Shown piece by piece: positions 50,542 through 60,632 of a stretch of 64,000 nt of DNA. The DNA is from Cafeteria roenbergensis. Taxonomy: Eukaryota; Sar; Bigyra; Bicosoecida; Cafeteriaceae. The stretch covers positions 682,001-746,000 of the forward strand of contig VLTN01000004.1 in NCBI GenBank assembly GCA_008330645.1. The letters are read 5' to 3'. The notes under the pieces are model-generated. The model saw only the letters and a list, made by a program, of their open reading frames with translations. It was not told the origin of the DNA and searched no databases. Made by a program: the position numbers and the translations under genes. Each line of letters starts with the position of its first letter. Within the stretch, counting starts at the first letter, position 1.

Positions 50542-51784
50542 CTAGTGTTTACCGGCCATGTGCGGACACGTTGCTTTGGCGTCTTGGTGGCTCTTGCCTC
50601 TGCTCTTCGGCTTGCCCTTGCCTGCGGGGCAGCCCGCGGACGACTCGACCTTCCACCCCTTTGCCCCAGGAGGGCCCGCGGGGGCAGCGGGGGCGGAGCT
50701 CTTTGCTGCAGCGTGCTCCGGGGGCATGAATGTGCACGAGCCCTGCGCGGTGCTGTCGCCGTCATCGCCCTGCACGGCTGCGTCTGAAATCTCCTGGATG
50801 ATCCCGATGAACCGCACCTGCGCCGGCGGCATTGCCCGGCCACCAGGAGCACCGCCCCCAGCTGCGTCGGCCTCGGAGGCCACAGGCGTTGCGCTCGAGC
50901 TCGTTGCGTTTCCAGCCGTCTTTGGTGGCATGCTGCTGTCTGCAAGCACCGGGAGCACACCTCCGCCCAGGCCGCCAAGCTGCACGAGGCAGTCGGTGAG
51001 GGTGAACGTGATGTCCCGGAAGCCGCCGTCGCGAACGGCGATGCGCAACTTGCGCGGGCGGTTCATGATGGGCGACGGAATCCAGGCGGAGGCCACCCGG
51101 TCGTAGCGGTCCAAGTACTCGCGGTACATCTTGCGATGAGCGCGGCGGAAGCTCATGGGCAGCAAAATCTCCACATGTTGGCCCTGCGAGCGGAGGTGGA
51201 ACCAATCGGGCAAGCGGCGCGGGAGGAAGACGGCGGTGGCCGGGCGGGGCAGGGGGGGGGAGACGCGGCAGGGTGATTGGCAGGAGCTCGAACGCCAGGT
51301 GCGGACAGGTGTGGAAGTGATCGGGCTGGCGCGACCGCGAGCACGCGAGCCCGCGAGCCCCCCGCCGCCTCCCCCGGCATCGGCCCAGATGCGCATCCCA
51401 CTCGACTTTGTGCCCCCGGGCCCGGTGTGGGGGTGTCTGTGGTAGGAGAGGGGAAGCTGGAAGTCTGCAGCTGCGACTGCCCGCTCGCGACCGCACGCGA
51501 AACGCTGCACGCCCGGCCAACGCGCAAGGGCGCCCAGGCAGCCAGCCCGCGAGCAGGACCGCTGCGAGCCTCACCAGCAAGGTGCTGGACGTGTGACCCG
51601 TCATTTCCAGCATGGTCGCGTTGGCGAAGCGAATGAGCCCCTCGGCGTCGGCGCAGAAGACGCCCAGCGGCTTTGCGCCCTCCATGGTTCGCGTGCGCGA
51701 CAGCTTGTGGAACGGTGCAGGCTGCGCGGGGGCCGCGGGCTGGTCTCGAACCGCAGCCCCGGACTTGGAGGAGATGCAGCCCAT
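50542..51784 (-). CDS. N-myristoylatable PAS-domain protein
   Basis: Exons 51784-51575 and 51183-50542 (intron GTGAGG..CTCGCAG, phase 0, 391 nt) encode 283 residues. The start MGCISSKSG fits an N-myristoylation plus cysteine palmitoylation signal, suggesting plasma or flagellar membrane attachment. Residues about 40-190 form a PAS domain: GVFCADAEGLIRFANATMLEM, then GQHVEILLPMSFRRAHRKMYREYLDRY across the splice junction, and VRFIGIIQEI as the last strand. PAS domains sense ligands, redox or light through a bound cofactor; no flavin-binding LOV cysteine motif is visible. The remaining tail is Gly/Ala/Lys-rich, ending in a small Cys/His patch (ATCPHMAGKH). No output domain follows. It is divergent from the JmjC gene. 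Confidence 0.78.
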
Positions 51785-52357
51785 CTGCCAGCAGGAGGTG
51801 GCGACGATGCCCAGGAAGGTCGGTGATGGCTGCGGATGGTGATGTGCCAGGCCACGCGAGCGGTTTGCGAGTCGCTGTCAAGCTCGGGTCTGACGCCCGC
51901 CGGCCCAGCTGACGGCCGCCAAGCGGTTGCCATCGGGGGCAGCCCGGTGGCCCATTTTCCCCACAGCTGGGCGGGCGGCGAAGGCGCACTCGGCCCGGGG
52001 TTGAACTGTAGCGCGGACGTGCAGGTCTCACTTGGCGGGGACCTTTGCCGCGCACGCCGCAGCCGGCTCGCCACGAGGCAGCTGCCGACACGGAGCACAA
52101 GTTTCGTTGGGCGGGTATCGGCCGGGCACCGCTCGCAGGCCTGGCCGGGCTCCCAGCGACTGAGTGCGAGCCGTGGGGCGGGGTGGGGGGTTTTGTTAGG
52201 CCGCCCTGCAGTCGGAGCACGTCCCAAAAGTCAGCAGGACGCGCGTCGCGATGTGCCCGCCCACGCAAATATTGCGCGAGTTGCAGGCGGCCGCCAGGGC
52301 CTTGCGAGCGGCAGCCCGGGTGGCCAGGCACACTGGTCACCCGAGCGGTCGAGCAGA
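51785..52357. other. Divergent gap PAS gene / JmjC gene
   Basis: 573 bases between two opposite-facing starts. The JmjC frame stays open upstream through most of it, so a longer N-terminus or an upstream exon cannot be excluded. No specific element was seen. Confidence 0.4.
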
Positions 52358-53974
52358 ATGGCCGCGTGGAACAGGTACGCAGGGGCGTGCGTCTCCGAAA
52401 GCGGCCCGGGCAGCTCAGGCCGGGATGTCGCGACCGTGCCCCAGGCCGAGGGCAGCTCCTTGACGGCGCAAGCCTTTTTCAAGGACTTCGTGGCTCTCCG
52501 CAAGCCCCTGCTTGTGCGTGGGCACTTGTCCGACGAGGCTTGGACCTTGTCGGCCCGCTGGAGCCTGGCCTGGTTCGAGGCGCGCGCCGGTCCCGAGCGC
52601 GTCAAAGTGGAAGTTCGCGACCCCGAGGCCGGCAGCGGCCGCTCCTTTGGCCAGGGGCGCGAGGTCGAAATGCCAGTGGCGGCGCTGTGCAAGCATGTGC
52701 GGGAAGGGGGCGAGGCGCTGTACATGACGACCCAGGACCTCACGCACGACGCGGACGGCAGGCCAGCGCTGTTCGGCACGCCCGTCACCTGCCTATCGGA
52801 CTGCTTCCCCGTGCGCCCCCAGCTGGCAGGCAACCTCATTCCGGCCAACCTCAACATCTGGCTGGGCCGCTCAGCGGCCGGGTCGTCCAGCGGCCTGCAC
52901 CATGACTTCCACGACAACCTGTACCTGCTGCTGCGCGGCCGCAAGCGCTTCCGACTCTTTGCGCCCTCGGACGCTGGCCGCCTCCCCATGGTGGGGACCA
53001 TCACAGCGGTGCACCCCAATGGCCGCTTTCAGTACGAGGGCGAGACCGTCAACGCGGACGGCTCGGACGCCGGGGCGTCCGCCGCGCAGGCTGCTGCTGA
53101 CGCGCAGGCAGCTGCCAGCAGGGAGCTGGAGGAGGCAGAGGCGGCCGTGGAGAGGGGCGAGCCGGGCGCTGGTGCGCGCCTGGAGCGCGCCGAGGCAGCC
53201 CTGGACGCAGCCATGGAGGCGGTGTTGGACGCGGAAGCAGGCGGCGAGGGGGCCGCCTCCGATGAGGACGAGGACGAGGACGAGGACGGATTCCCTGCGG
53301 GAGGCGACGAAGAAGACGATGAGGCCGAGGACATGGACGCTGCCGAGATGGAGCGGCTGTGGAAGAAGACGGCACGCTCTGCTGAGGCGCGGAAGGCCGC
53401 CGCCGCCGCCGCCGCCGCCGCCCCTGCTGCATCATCATCCTCCTCCTCCTCCTCTCCCCCGGCTGCCGCTGCGGCGGCTGCGTCGTCGTCCCCCTTGCCG
53501 GAAGGCGTGTCGTCCTCCTCTGCTGGGGCAGCTGCAGTTGGGTCTGCCCGGCCAGCCTGGCGCGTCGGCGATGCGCTGCCCCCGGCCAAGGATCCACCCA
53601 AGAACTTTTGCACCGTCACATCGGACCAAGCGCGCGCCATCCCTGGCACCAGCATGCTCGAGGTGGAAGTCCATGCCGGCGACATGCTCTACCTGCCGGC
53701 AGGCTGGTATCACGAAGTGGTGTCCCTGGACGCGGTGCAGTCGCCAGAAGCCCCTGCCGGCGCTTCGGCGGAAGCAAAAGCTGCGGCCGCCATGTCGGGC
53801 GCAGCCACGCGAGCGCAGCTTGCGGCAGCGGCTGCCGAGGGGAAGGAGGCAGACCTGCCGTACCACTGCGCGATGAACTACTGGTTCCACCCGCCCGACG
53901 CGGACGAATTCGAGGCGCCGTACACATCGGGGTTTTGGGCGCGTGACTGGGAAGAGCGCGACCTGGACGCATAG
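52358..53974 (+). CDS. JmjC-domain (cupin) oxygenase, JMJD7-like
   Basis: A single exon of 538 residues from the ATG at 52358. The N-terminal segment (FKDFVALRKPLLVRGHL), the motif NIWLGR..SSGLHHDFHDNLYLLLRG with iron-binding His-x-Asp (about residues 179-183) and HAGDMLYLPAGWYHEV with the distal iron His (about residue 450) define a cupin-8/JmjC oxygenase close to JMJD7 in layout. Such enzymes hydroxylate lysine or other residues in cytosolic proteins using 2-oxoglutarate. Between the two halves lies an insertion of about 185 residues (about 225-410) rich in Ala, Glu/Asp and Ser homopolymers. The end (HCAMNYWFHPPDADEF) is the usual last strand. Substrate is unknown. Confidence 0.84.
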   Translation: MAAWNRYAGACVSESGPGSSGRDVATVPQAEGSSLTAQAFFKDFVALRKPLLVRGHLSDEAWTLSARWSLAWFEARAGPERVKVEVRDPEAGSGRSFGQGREVEMPVAALCKHVREGGEALYMTTQDLTHDADGRPALFGTPVTCLSDCFPVRPQLAGNLIPANLNIWLGRSAAGSSSGLHHDFHDNLYLLLRGRKRFRLFAPSDAGRLPMVGTITAVHPNGRFQYEGETVNADGSDAGASAAQAAADAQAAASRELEEAEAAVERGEPGAGARLERAEAALDAAMEAVLDAEAGGEGAASDEDEDEDEDGFPAGGDEEDDEAEDMDAAEMERLWKKTARSAEARKAAAAAAAAAPAASSSSSSSSPPAAAAAAASSSPLPEGVSSSSAGAAAVGSARPAWRVGDALPPAKDPPKNFCTVTSDQARAIPGTSMLEVEVHAGDMLYLPAGWYHEVVSLDAVQSPEAPAGASAEAKAAAAMSGAATRAQLAAAAAEGKEADLPYHCAMNYWFHPPDADEFEAPYTSGFWARDWEERDLDA

Positions 53975-54323
53975 GTTGGGGTCGTGGTGTGTGGTGGGCG
54001 ACCAAGGCCCGTGGGGCCAGTGGGCAAGGAGACGGGGTGTGATTGGGGGGAGGGGGCGGTGTCGGGGCGCGCGCGGCGCACATGCAGCAGGTGCTTGTAA
54101 GCAGGCTGCGAACGACGCGAGCACGGCGAGCAAGGCGGCGAGCGCACTCGGTGGCACGCCACGCATTAGTGAGACCTTGCCTGGGCCGATCCGCTACGCA
54201 CACATGGTCGTTCTTATTCACTTTACAAACAGTGTGCGGTGCCGGTCACCACAGGGAATCAAGGTCTGACCCGGCCCGCTTGAAACACAACAGGGGCGGC
54301 TGGCTGCGGCAGCAGCGAGCACC
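53975..54323. other. Convergent gap JmjC / cNMP-binding gene 2
   Basis: 349 bases with a slightly lower GC patch at about 54205-54235 and no gene. It probably holds both 3' UTRs. Confidence 0.5.
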
Positions 54324-57300
54324 CTATGCCTTCGACGCGGCTGCCGCGGATGCAGGCGACAGGAGGGCTGGAGGGGGCACGGGCCGGTTTCGAGTGCCGA
54401 TGGAGCCGCGGCGATTCCTTCGTCGGCTCGGAGGCGGGGCCGGCACGCCCGCCGTCGGGCTGAGCGCCGCAGCTGGAGCAGACGGGCGACGCACCGGCCG
54501 CGGGGGCATGGCCGCGTCCTCCTCCTCGGCTGCAGCCGCGGCCTTGTGGGCTTTCTCGCGCTTGCGCAGCTGGGCTTGCTCAATGCCGTGCAGGGCGCGC
54601 CTGAGCGAGTAGCTGGCCTCCTCCACCGTCATGGAGCGCAGCATCGCAAGGCTGGCTTGGCGCTGGCGCGCGAGCTCCAGCCCTGTGACGCTGGCACGGC
54701 GCTTGCGCGCACGAAGTGCCGCCCTCACGCGATCGGCGGACGACTTCCACGCCAACTCCGCGGCGGAACGATCCCCCGCCCCGGCCTCCTTGCCCTCGAA
54801 GAAGAGCTCCTCTGTGCCCTTGACGAGCTCGATGCCGTGCACGGCGGTGTCCTTCAGCAAGGCAGGTCCGGCTGCCGACGCTGGTCGGGCCGCCCCGCCA
54901 GTGGGCGGCAAGAGGCCACCGGACCCCCGCGGCACGAAAACTGACGCGCGAGGGCCCTGGCTGCTGCCCACTGCTGCCCGGAACATGGCCGCGGGCACCG
55001 CAAGCACCCGGACTGCCGTCATGGTGCGCACGGTGAGCGGGTGAGGCGAGTCCCAAATGGCCAGGTGGAGCCCGTAGATCGCGCCTGGCCGCACAATGCC
55101 GACGCGGTCTGTGTGCGCGTGCACGACAGCGCGGCTTTCGTGCGTCACTCGTCTCCTTCGTCGGGAGGCCCGCTCGAGATCTGGCGGGCCGGGGCGGCCG
55201 CGGCGGTGCCCCGAGGACGGGGAGGGCTGGCGGGCCGGCCCCGCCGGGAGAAACGGCGCCCGCTCCGGAGAGCGCGCGGCGCGCGGCGCGGATGCGCAGG
55301 ACTCCTCGTCGTCGGACTTGAAGACCAGCGACTCGGACTCGATGACGCCGCACGCGCTGCCGCCAGCCCACGGCTGTGCGATGGGAAGAGTGTCGCTGCT
55401 GTCCCTGCGCTTGGCTGTGCCCGCAGAGCTGCGTCGGCGGCGCGGCAGGCTCCGCTTCCTTGGCGGTGGCAGCGGCTGCGGGGGCGTCTCTTCCCCAGGC
55501 TCGCGAGGCGCGGCGACGGGCCACCTGTTCTCGCCTCGGACAGTGGCGGTGTGCCAGAGGCCGATGGTCCCGTCGGCGACGATGAAGACACGCGCGCAGG
55601 TGTCCCCTTGCCTGGCCAGCAGCGCTCCGGCGGGAAAGCGGAGCTCCACGAATATCGCAAGCAGGCGGGACAGCCTCGGCCGCGTCCACCCGGCGAAGAA
55701 GGGCAGGCCTTGCAAGAAGTCGACGTTGCGGAGGTGCCGAGAGGTCTCGTTGCGCTTCAGCGCCTTGGCAAAGTCGTTGCGTGGCAGGACCAGCAGCTCG
55801 AGAGGCGACACGGCCACGATGGACGCGGTGCGGCGCTCGCCCTTGACAAGCGCCCTCTCGCCAAACCACTCCCCCTTGCACAGCGTGTGAACGCGCCCGA
55901 TGGGGTCGACGATGACGTCGGCGCTGCCCTGCAGCAGCACGTAGAAGGAGTGCGCCTCGTCCCCCTGCTCGAACACCGTCTCGCCGGCGGCTGCGCGCGC
56001 CACGTACACCTCCTTGGACACGGAGCGGACCTCCTCGCCCGTCATCCCCACGCAGATGGGGAGCCGTGCCAGGTGCTTGGCAATGGTGAGCGTGTGGATG
56101 GGCTTGCGGTGCTGCGGCGGCACCTCGCACGCGGCGGCCAGCGCGGCGAGCGACCGTGCCGAGTGTGCCGCCAGCGCTGCGGCGGCGGAGCTGTCGGCCC
56201 CGGCTGAAGCCGCCGACGACTTGCCGTCCGGGCCCTGCGCCCCGCTGGGCAGCAGCTGCGCGGTCGACCCCGCCTGCTGCGCCCCGGCGTCCAGCCCCGC
56301 GTCTGCTGCTGCCATGATGACCTCCAGCACGGCGGCCTTGGCGCTGTCCGCCCGGAGCTCCATCATCGGCCGGAAGTCCGGCCTGTCCAGCAACCACTGC
56401 GGGAAGAAGGGCGCCAGCCCGCCCTTGAGCCACGACACGCCGCGCATCTGCTTCTCGCGCTCGCGGGCCGCCTGCTCGCTCAGCACCCTCGCCGCCACAG
56501 CCGTGCGGCCCAGCGAGCGGTTCGGGTCCTCAGCCGCTGTTGCGCCTGCCGTGCCGCCGAGGCCGCCCGCCCTGGCAAGGCGCCTCGCGGGGCTCCTCCT
56601 TGTGGTCCCGCGGCCCGAAGGCGCCGAGGCGGAGGTCTCCCTGAGACCCTCCTCCGACGTGATGACGCTGCGCGGCCGCTGGCGCCGCCGCCGCGCCGGT
56701 GTCCCGTTCCCCGCGCTTGCGGGGGGACGGTCTCGGCCCGCTCTCAAGGGGCTGAACCCCGTTGCCTCCTCGTCCCAGTCCTCATCCTCGTCACCCTCAT
56801 CGCTGCCGTCCCCCTCGCCGTCGCCGTGGCCCTCCCCCGCGCCCTCGCGGCGGCTGACGCCGATGCCCAAACCAGCCTGCCCCGGCCGCGAGGCGGTGGC
56901 GTGCTTGCGGACAGGCGATTGTGACGGAGATGTCGGGCTCCCGGACTTGCCCGGCGACGTGCTGCCGGCCCCCGCCGGCGAGAGCCGCCTTGTTCCGGCC
57001 AAGCGCCCAGAGGCGCGTCCGCGCGCCGAAGCCGCCCATCCCGACGGTCCTCCGCCGCCCCTGGCGCCTGAAGCGGCCGGCGACCCCATCGGACTGCGCA
57101 GCGCGGCCTCGGCCGCAGCAGCCTCCAGCCGCCGAACCTCGTCCACAGCAGCAGCCCGGGCCACACCGCGGGGAAGCCAGGAATCGCGCAGTGACCTGGT
57201 GGCGGCCGCAAGCGAGGCGGACAGCGTGGCGGACCTCCCGCCGACGAGCTCGGGGCCCCGCGCAGTCCCGCCCGTCCCACCGCCCACCGCCCCGCTGGCT

Positions 57301-58667
57301 GCGGCGCCGCCTCTGTCCGCCCCGAGCATGCCCCGACTGGCCAGCCCGCCGGCGCGTGCCCTGGCGAGCACCGTCTCGTTCGCGGCGCGGGGGTCCGCCC
57401 CCCCCGCCAGCTCCCGAATGCGCCTCAGCCTGGCCACGCCCTGGTCGGGCCCATCGGGAGCCCCCGTCAGCCCGAGCGCGTCGACGTCTCCCAGCGACGG
57501 CATCGGGTGGAGGCGCGGGCGGGCGAGCGAGAGGTGCGCGACGCCTGCGGGGGGCGCCGCCTCGCGCGCTCGCTGGCGGCTCAGGATCGCGAGCTGCCGC
57601 CCGGCCTCGTCCTCCTCGCTGAAGGCCCCGGCGCTCCGCCACGGGCGCCTACCGTTGCCAGATGCTGCTGCTCGCACCGCCGACCGGTCTGCGACGGCGC
57701 TGCTCGCCTCCACCGAGCGCAGCCCGCGCCCCGAGGCGGCGGCCCTGCTGCCTCCGTCCGATCGGCCGTCGCCGACAGGGGCACGCTGGCTCGGCGGGGA
57801 GGGGTCCTGAACGGGCGCCTTCCCGTCAGCGCCCAGATCCGCCACCGCTTCCAGCGCCATCCTGACCCCTGCCGCGTCCGTGGCCACGGCGTGCTCGTCC
57901 ATGCCTGCGGCAAGCTGCGCTGTAGCAAAGTCGCTGGGGAGCACCAGAGGCCAGGGCAGGCCGCCAGCGCCCTGGCCGATGCCGCCCTGCAGCTGCCGCC
58001 GCACAAAACCGTCTCGCGGGTCTGAGCGCGATTCCTTCCTGCGCTGCTTCTTGCGCTTGTCGGCATGGCCTGCGCCGCTCGTGCCCAGCCGGGAGGCCTG
58101 CTTCGCCGCAGCCGCAGCCGCAGCCGCAGCCGCCGCAGCCACCCGGGCCGCCTCCTCCTGCTCCTGCTCCTCCCGCTGATGACGCTCCCTCGCGGCGGCA
58201 AGTGCAGCCTTGGTAGACGCACGACGGGGCTGCGCCCCCAGAAGCGCCCCGGCCTCAATCCGGTGGGCTTTGAGCACGCGGCCTAGGGCTCCGACCACGT
58301 CCATGGGCTCAACCCCAGTCATGGAATTCCTGCCCCCACCACGGCCGACTGGTCGACCTCTACCGCCAGCGAGGGCGCCGGCGGTGGGCTCCGCCTGGCC
58401 TGCGGACTGCTGGACGAGGATGGAGTCGCGACGCTGCCTGCGCCGGCCGCCGCGGTTGCCCTTGCTCTCGGTGTCTCGGCCCTCCGGGCCCCCTGCCTCG
58501 TCGCGAGCAGTATGGCGTGAAGGCCTGCCCGTTGGCACGGCCGGCGCCGCGATCAGCGAGCTGGACGGGCTTGGGAGCGCAGACTCCGAAACAGCCACAC
58601 CGAATTTGCGCGGTCGCATTTTGCGGCGCAGCCCCGAGGCGCCGTCCACCGTCAGGGAAAAGGCCAT
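54324..58667 (-). CDS. Double cyclic-nucleotide-binding-domain protein 2
   Basis: A single exon of 1,447 residues, ATG at 58667. Residues 1-850 are mostly disordered Ala/Gly/Ser/Arg with short Ala- and Glu-runs. The first cNMP-binding barrel lies at about 860-985 (LPICVGMTGEEVRSVSKEV, FEQGDEAHSFYVLLQGSADV). Its phosphate-binding cassette is near-canonical, WFGERALVKGERRTASIVAV, with Glu and Arg both present. The helix LRNVDFLQGLPFFAGWTRPRL leads into a second barrel interrupted by a disordered insertion of about 100 residues. That barrel's cassette (IYGLHLAIWDSPHPLTVRTM) lacks the Glu. No kinase or channel domain is present, so it resembles a free-standing cNMP receptor. Related to the gene at 43045-46647 by domain order and the linker helix. 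Divergent from the CaaX gene. Confidence 0.83.
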   Translation of the reverse strand: MAFSLTVDGASGLRRKMRPRKFGVAVSESALPSPSSSLIAAPAVPTGRPSRHTARDEAGGPEGRDTESKGNRGGRRRQRRDSILVQQSAGQAEPTAGALAGGRGRPVGRGGGRNSMTGVEPMDVVGALGRVLKAHRIEAGALLGAQPRRASTKAALAAARERHQREEQEQEEAARVAAAAAAAAAAAAKQASRLGTSGAGHADKRKKQRRKESRSDPRDGFVRRQLQGGIGQGAGGLPWPLVLPSDFATAQLAAGMDEHAVATDAAGVRMALEAVADLGADGKAPVQDPSPPSQRAPVGDGRSDGGSRAAASGRGLRSVEASSAVADRSAVRAAASGNGRRPWRSAGAFSEEDEAGRQLAILSRQRAREAAPPAGVAHLSLARPRLHPMPSLGDVDALGLTGAPDGPDQGVARLRRIRELAGGADPRAANETVLARARAGGLASRGMLGADRGGAAASGAVGGGTGGTARGPELVGGRSATLSASLAAATRSLRDSWLPRGVARAAAVDEVRRLEAAAAEAALRSPMGSPAASGARGGGGPSGWAASARGRASGRLAGTRRLSPAGAGSTSPGKSGSPTSPSQSPVRKHATASRPGQAGLGIGVSRREGAGEGHGDGEGDGSDEGDEDEDWDEEATGFSPLRAGRDRPPASAGNGTPARRRRQRPRSVITSEEGLRETSASAPSGRGTTRRSPARRLARAGGLGGTAGATAAEDPNRSLGRTAVAARVLSEQAAREREKQMRGVSWLKGGLAPFFPQWLLDRPDFRPMMELRADSAKAAVLEVIMAAADAGLDAGAQQAGSTAQLLPSGAQGPDGKSSAASAGADSSAAAALAAHSARSLAALAAACEVPPQHRKPIHTLTIAKHLARLPICVGMTGEEVRSVSKEVYVARAAAGETVFEQGDEAHSFYVLLQGSADVIVDPIGRVHTLCKGEWFGERALVKGERRTASIVAVSPLELLVLPRNDFAKALKRNETSRHLRNVDFLQGLPFFAGWTRPRLSRLLAIFVELRFPAGALLARQGDTCARVFIVADGTIGLWHTATVRGENRWPVAAPREPGEETPPQPLPPPRKRSLPRRRRSSAGTAKRRDSSDTLPIAQPWAGGSACGVIESESLVFKSDDEESCASAPRAARSPERAPFLPAGPARQPSPSSGHRRGRPGPPDLERASRRRRRVTHESRAVVHAHTDRVGIVRPGAIYGLHLAIWDSPHPLTVRTMTAVRVLAVPAAMFRAAVGSSQGPRASVFVPRGSGGLLPPTGGAARPASAAGPALLKDTAVHGIELVKGTEELFFEGKEAGAGDRSAAELAWKSSADRVRAALRARKRRASVTGLELARQRQASLAMLRSMTVEEASYSLRRALHGIEQAQLRKREKAHKAAAAAEEEDAAMPPRPVRRPSAPAAALSPTAGVPAPPPSRRRNRRGSIGTRNRPVPPPALLSPASAAAASKA

Positions 58668-58964
58668 TACAACGCGCGCAGGTGCCTCGCGCGCCCGCCT
58701 CTCGGGCGGCGCGCGCAGGCTGGCGATCCCGGCTGCGCGTGGCGGACAACGCGCCCAGACTCCAACAGCCTGCCAGAAACGAGCCGTGCCTAGTCAGCGT
58801 CAACTCTGCCGACGAGAGCAGAGCCTGCCGGGGCAACCGAACAATGTTCGAGGGACGGCGCATTCCTCCCCGTCCGCCACGGCCCCCCAGTGCCCAGAGC
58901 GCTGTTCCCTCGACGAGAAACAGCCTGCGCTGCTGCCCCGCTTGCACAGACACGGCGGCCTGGC

Positions 58965-60210
58965 ATGTCCGCCACGCCCGCGGCACGCTCGCGCGCGTCA
59001 GACGGCGGTGACGACCTGCCCGCGCGGCCAGGCACTGACGTGAAGGCTAGCAGGCGCGCGCTCTCCGACAGACTCGGGAAGATGAAGGAGTTCTCGCACC
59101 TGACGGGCCGACACCTGCAGGGGACGGTCACGTGAGCACCCGCTTTGCGGACACGTGCCTCCACGCTGCAGCGGCTCCGCGGGCAGTGTTTTCCCGGGAC
59201 CTGTCGTGCCCCTGGCGCGCTTGCAGCCGTGCCCGCCAGCGACCGATCCCACCCCGGCGTCTCCCGGGGAGCACTCGGCTTCGCTTCCGCGGGCTGGACA
59301 CCTGATGCCGGGCAAATGACAGCGACCGCGCAAGGTCGCGTCGTCGTCTGACACTCGAGCTGTCGGCCGATCGATCCAGGCGAACGCCGCCTGGCCGCTC
59401 GAAAACCACCGCCTGATTGTGCCGGGGCGCCGCCGCAGCCGAAATGCGTCACGGGGCGCGCCGCTGCCTCCACCCCGCCCGGCGACGGCCGCTGCCTCCA
59501 CCCCGCCCGGCGACGGCCGCTGCCTCCCCCTGTCTCGCTGCCTGCTGCCCGCCGTTCGCTGCCTGCGCAGAAAGGCCGACATTGCAGCGGTGCAGAGGGC
59601 GGCCGACCTGCCAAAGTCGCGCCGCAGGCTCTCAGCCATGGCCAACTCCCTTGCTGACAATGCAATGTCCACGAGTGGCCTTGTTCTGGCGCCAAACCGC
59701 CAGATGAATGCCCAGAGGAAGCCGCGTGAGGTGCGGGACACGTCCAAGGGCAAGTCCGCCGTCTACTCGCGAGAGACGCTTCGCGCACGAGCCTCGGCCA
59801 AGCCCAGCGCTTCGCCGGGCTCCCTGACTCCCGGCCCGGCCATGCCCACGTCGGCAGACTTTCGGTCTGGGGGCGCGCAGCCGCTCTTCCTTGACGCCGG
59901 CAGGCGGAAGAGCAAGGGAACCACCCCGAAAACATCCCAAGTATCCGGGGAGAAGCCGTCAGCCAGTGCCAAAGGGACGGCCTACCTTGCCGACACCAAG
60001 GCCGAGCCCGCGTCGGGGTCTGCTGTGCAGGCGGGCAGGAGAGACTCGGCAGTGAGCGCGTTCAGCCCGGGAGAGGCAGACTCCTCGCGGGGACTCGCCG
60101 CTGGCCAAAGCCCGCCTGTGGCTCGGGGCCAGGGCCACCAGCCCCCAGCAGGGTCCAGTGGCGCAGTGCTTGTGAAAGAGCCCACTTCGGGCTGCTGCGC
60201 TGTGATGTAG
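58965..60210 (+). CDS. CaaX-box protein of unknown function (268 aa)
   Basis: Exons 58965-59131 and 59571-60210 (intron GTGAGC..CTGCGCAG, 439 nt, phase 2) encode 268 residues. The C-terminus reads TSGCCAVM, giving a CAVM box that fits protein farnesylation, with an adjacent Cys that could be palmitoylated. Only residues about 25-95 look ordered (RRALSDRLGKMKEFSHLTGR; KADIAAVQRAADLPKSRRRL); the rest is Ser/Lys/Ala-rich. It is not a Ras-like GTPase, as no G-box motif is seen. Membrane attachment through the C-terminus is therefore likely, and its function is unknown. It diverges from the cNMP-binding gene across about 300 bases. Confidence 0.66.
59462..59527. repeat. 28-bp tandem repeat in the CaaX-gene intron
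   Basis: Two perfect copies of a 28-bp unit beginning CGCTGCCTCCACCCCGCCCG (59462-59489, 59490-59517) and a partial third (59518-59527). They sit within the intron, about 45 bases before the acceptor, in a pyrimidine-rich context. Confidence 0.9.
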
Positions 60211-60632
60211 CTGCGGCTTGGCGCCTGGAGAGGGCAGTGCAGTGACGGCCTTCTCTGGGCAAGGCTGCCTCGCTCAGCGGTTTCGGTAGCCCGCCCGCTT
60301 GGCCGCGACGTATGCGTGGGTATTTGTATGGCCTGGCATCGGGGGGTCAGTTTCACGATTGTTTCGTCAGAGAGCGAGGCCCCGGCACCCCGAATGCAGC
60401 TTTGCGCGTCTTTTGCCTGCCGCGGTCCGGGCAGCGATCTGCAGGCCTGTCGGCCCACGCCGTTCCGCGGCAAGCACGGCAAGTACTAGCAATGGTGGTC
60501 ATGCACACTCTTGCGGCATGCTCTGGCGACAAGCCACCCACGAACCGCACAATGCGAGACAAGCACAACGAAAATTCCGCCCCGTGGCGGAGGGGGGGCG
60601 GGGGGAGGGGTGGGGGGGGGGCAATGAGCACC
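60211..60632. other. Convergent gap with G-rich tract
   Basis: 422 bases between two convergent stops. A G-rich run (60588-60620, several G4-G9 blocks) has quadruplex potential. No gene was seen. Confidence 0.5.
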
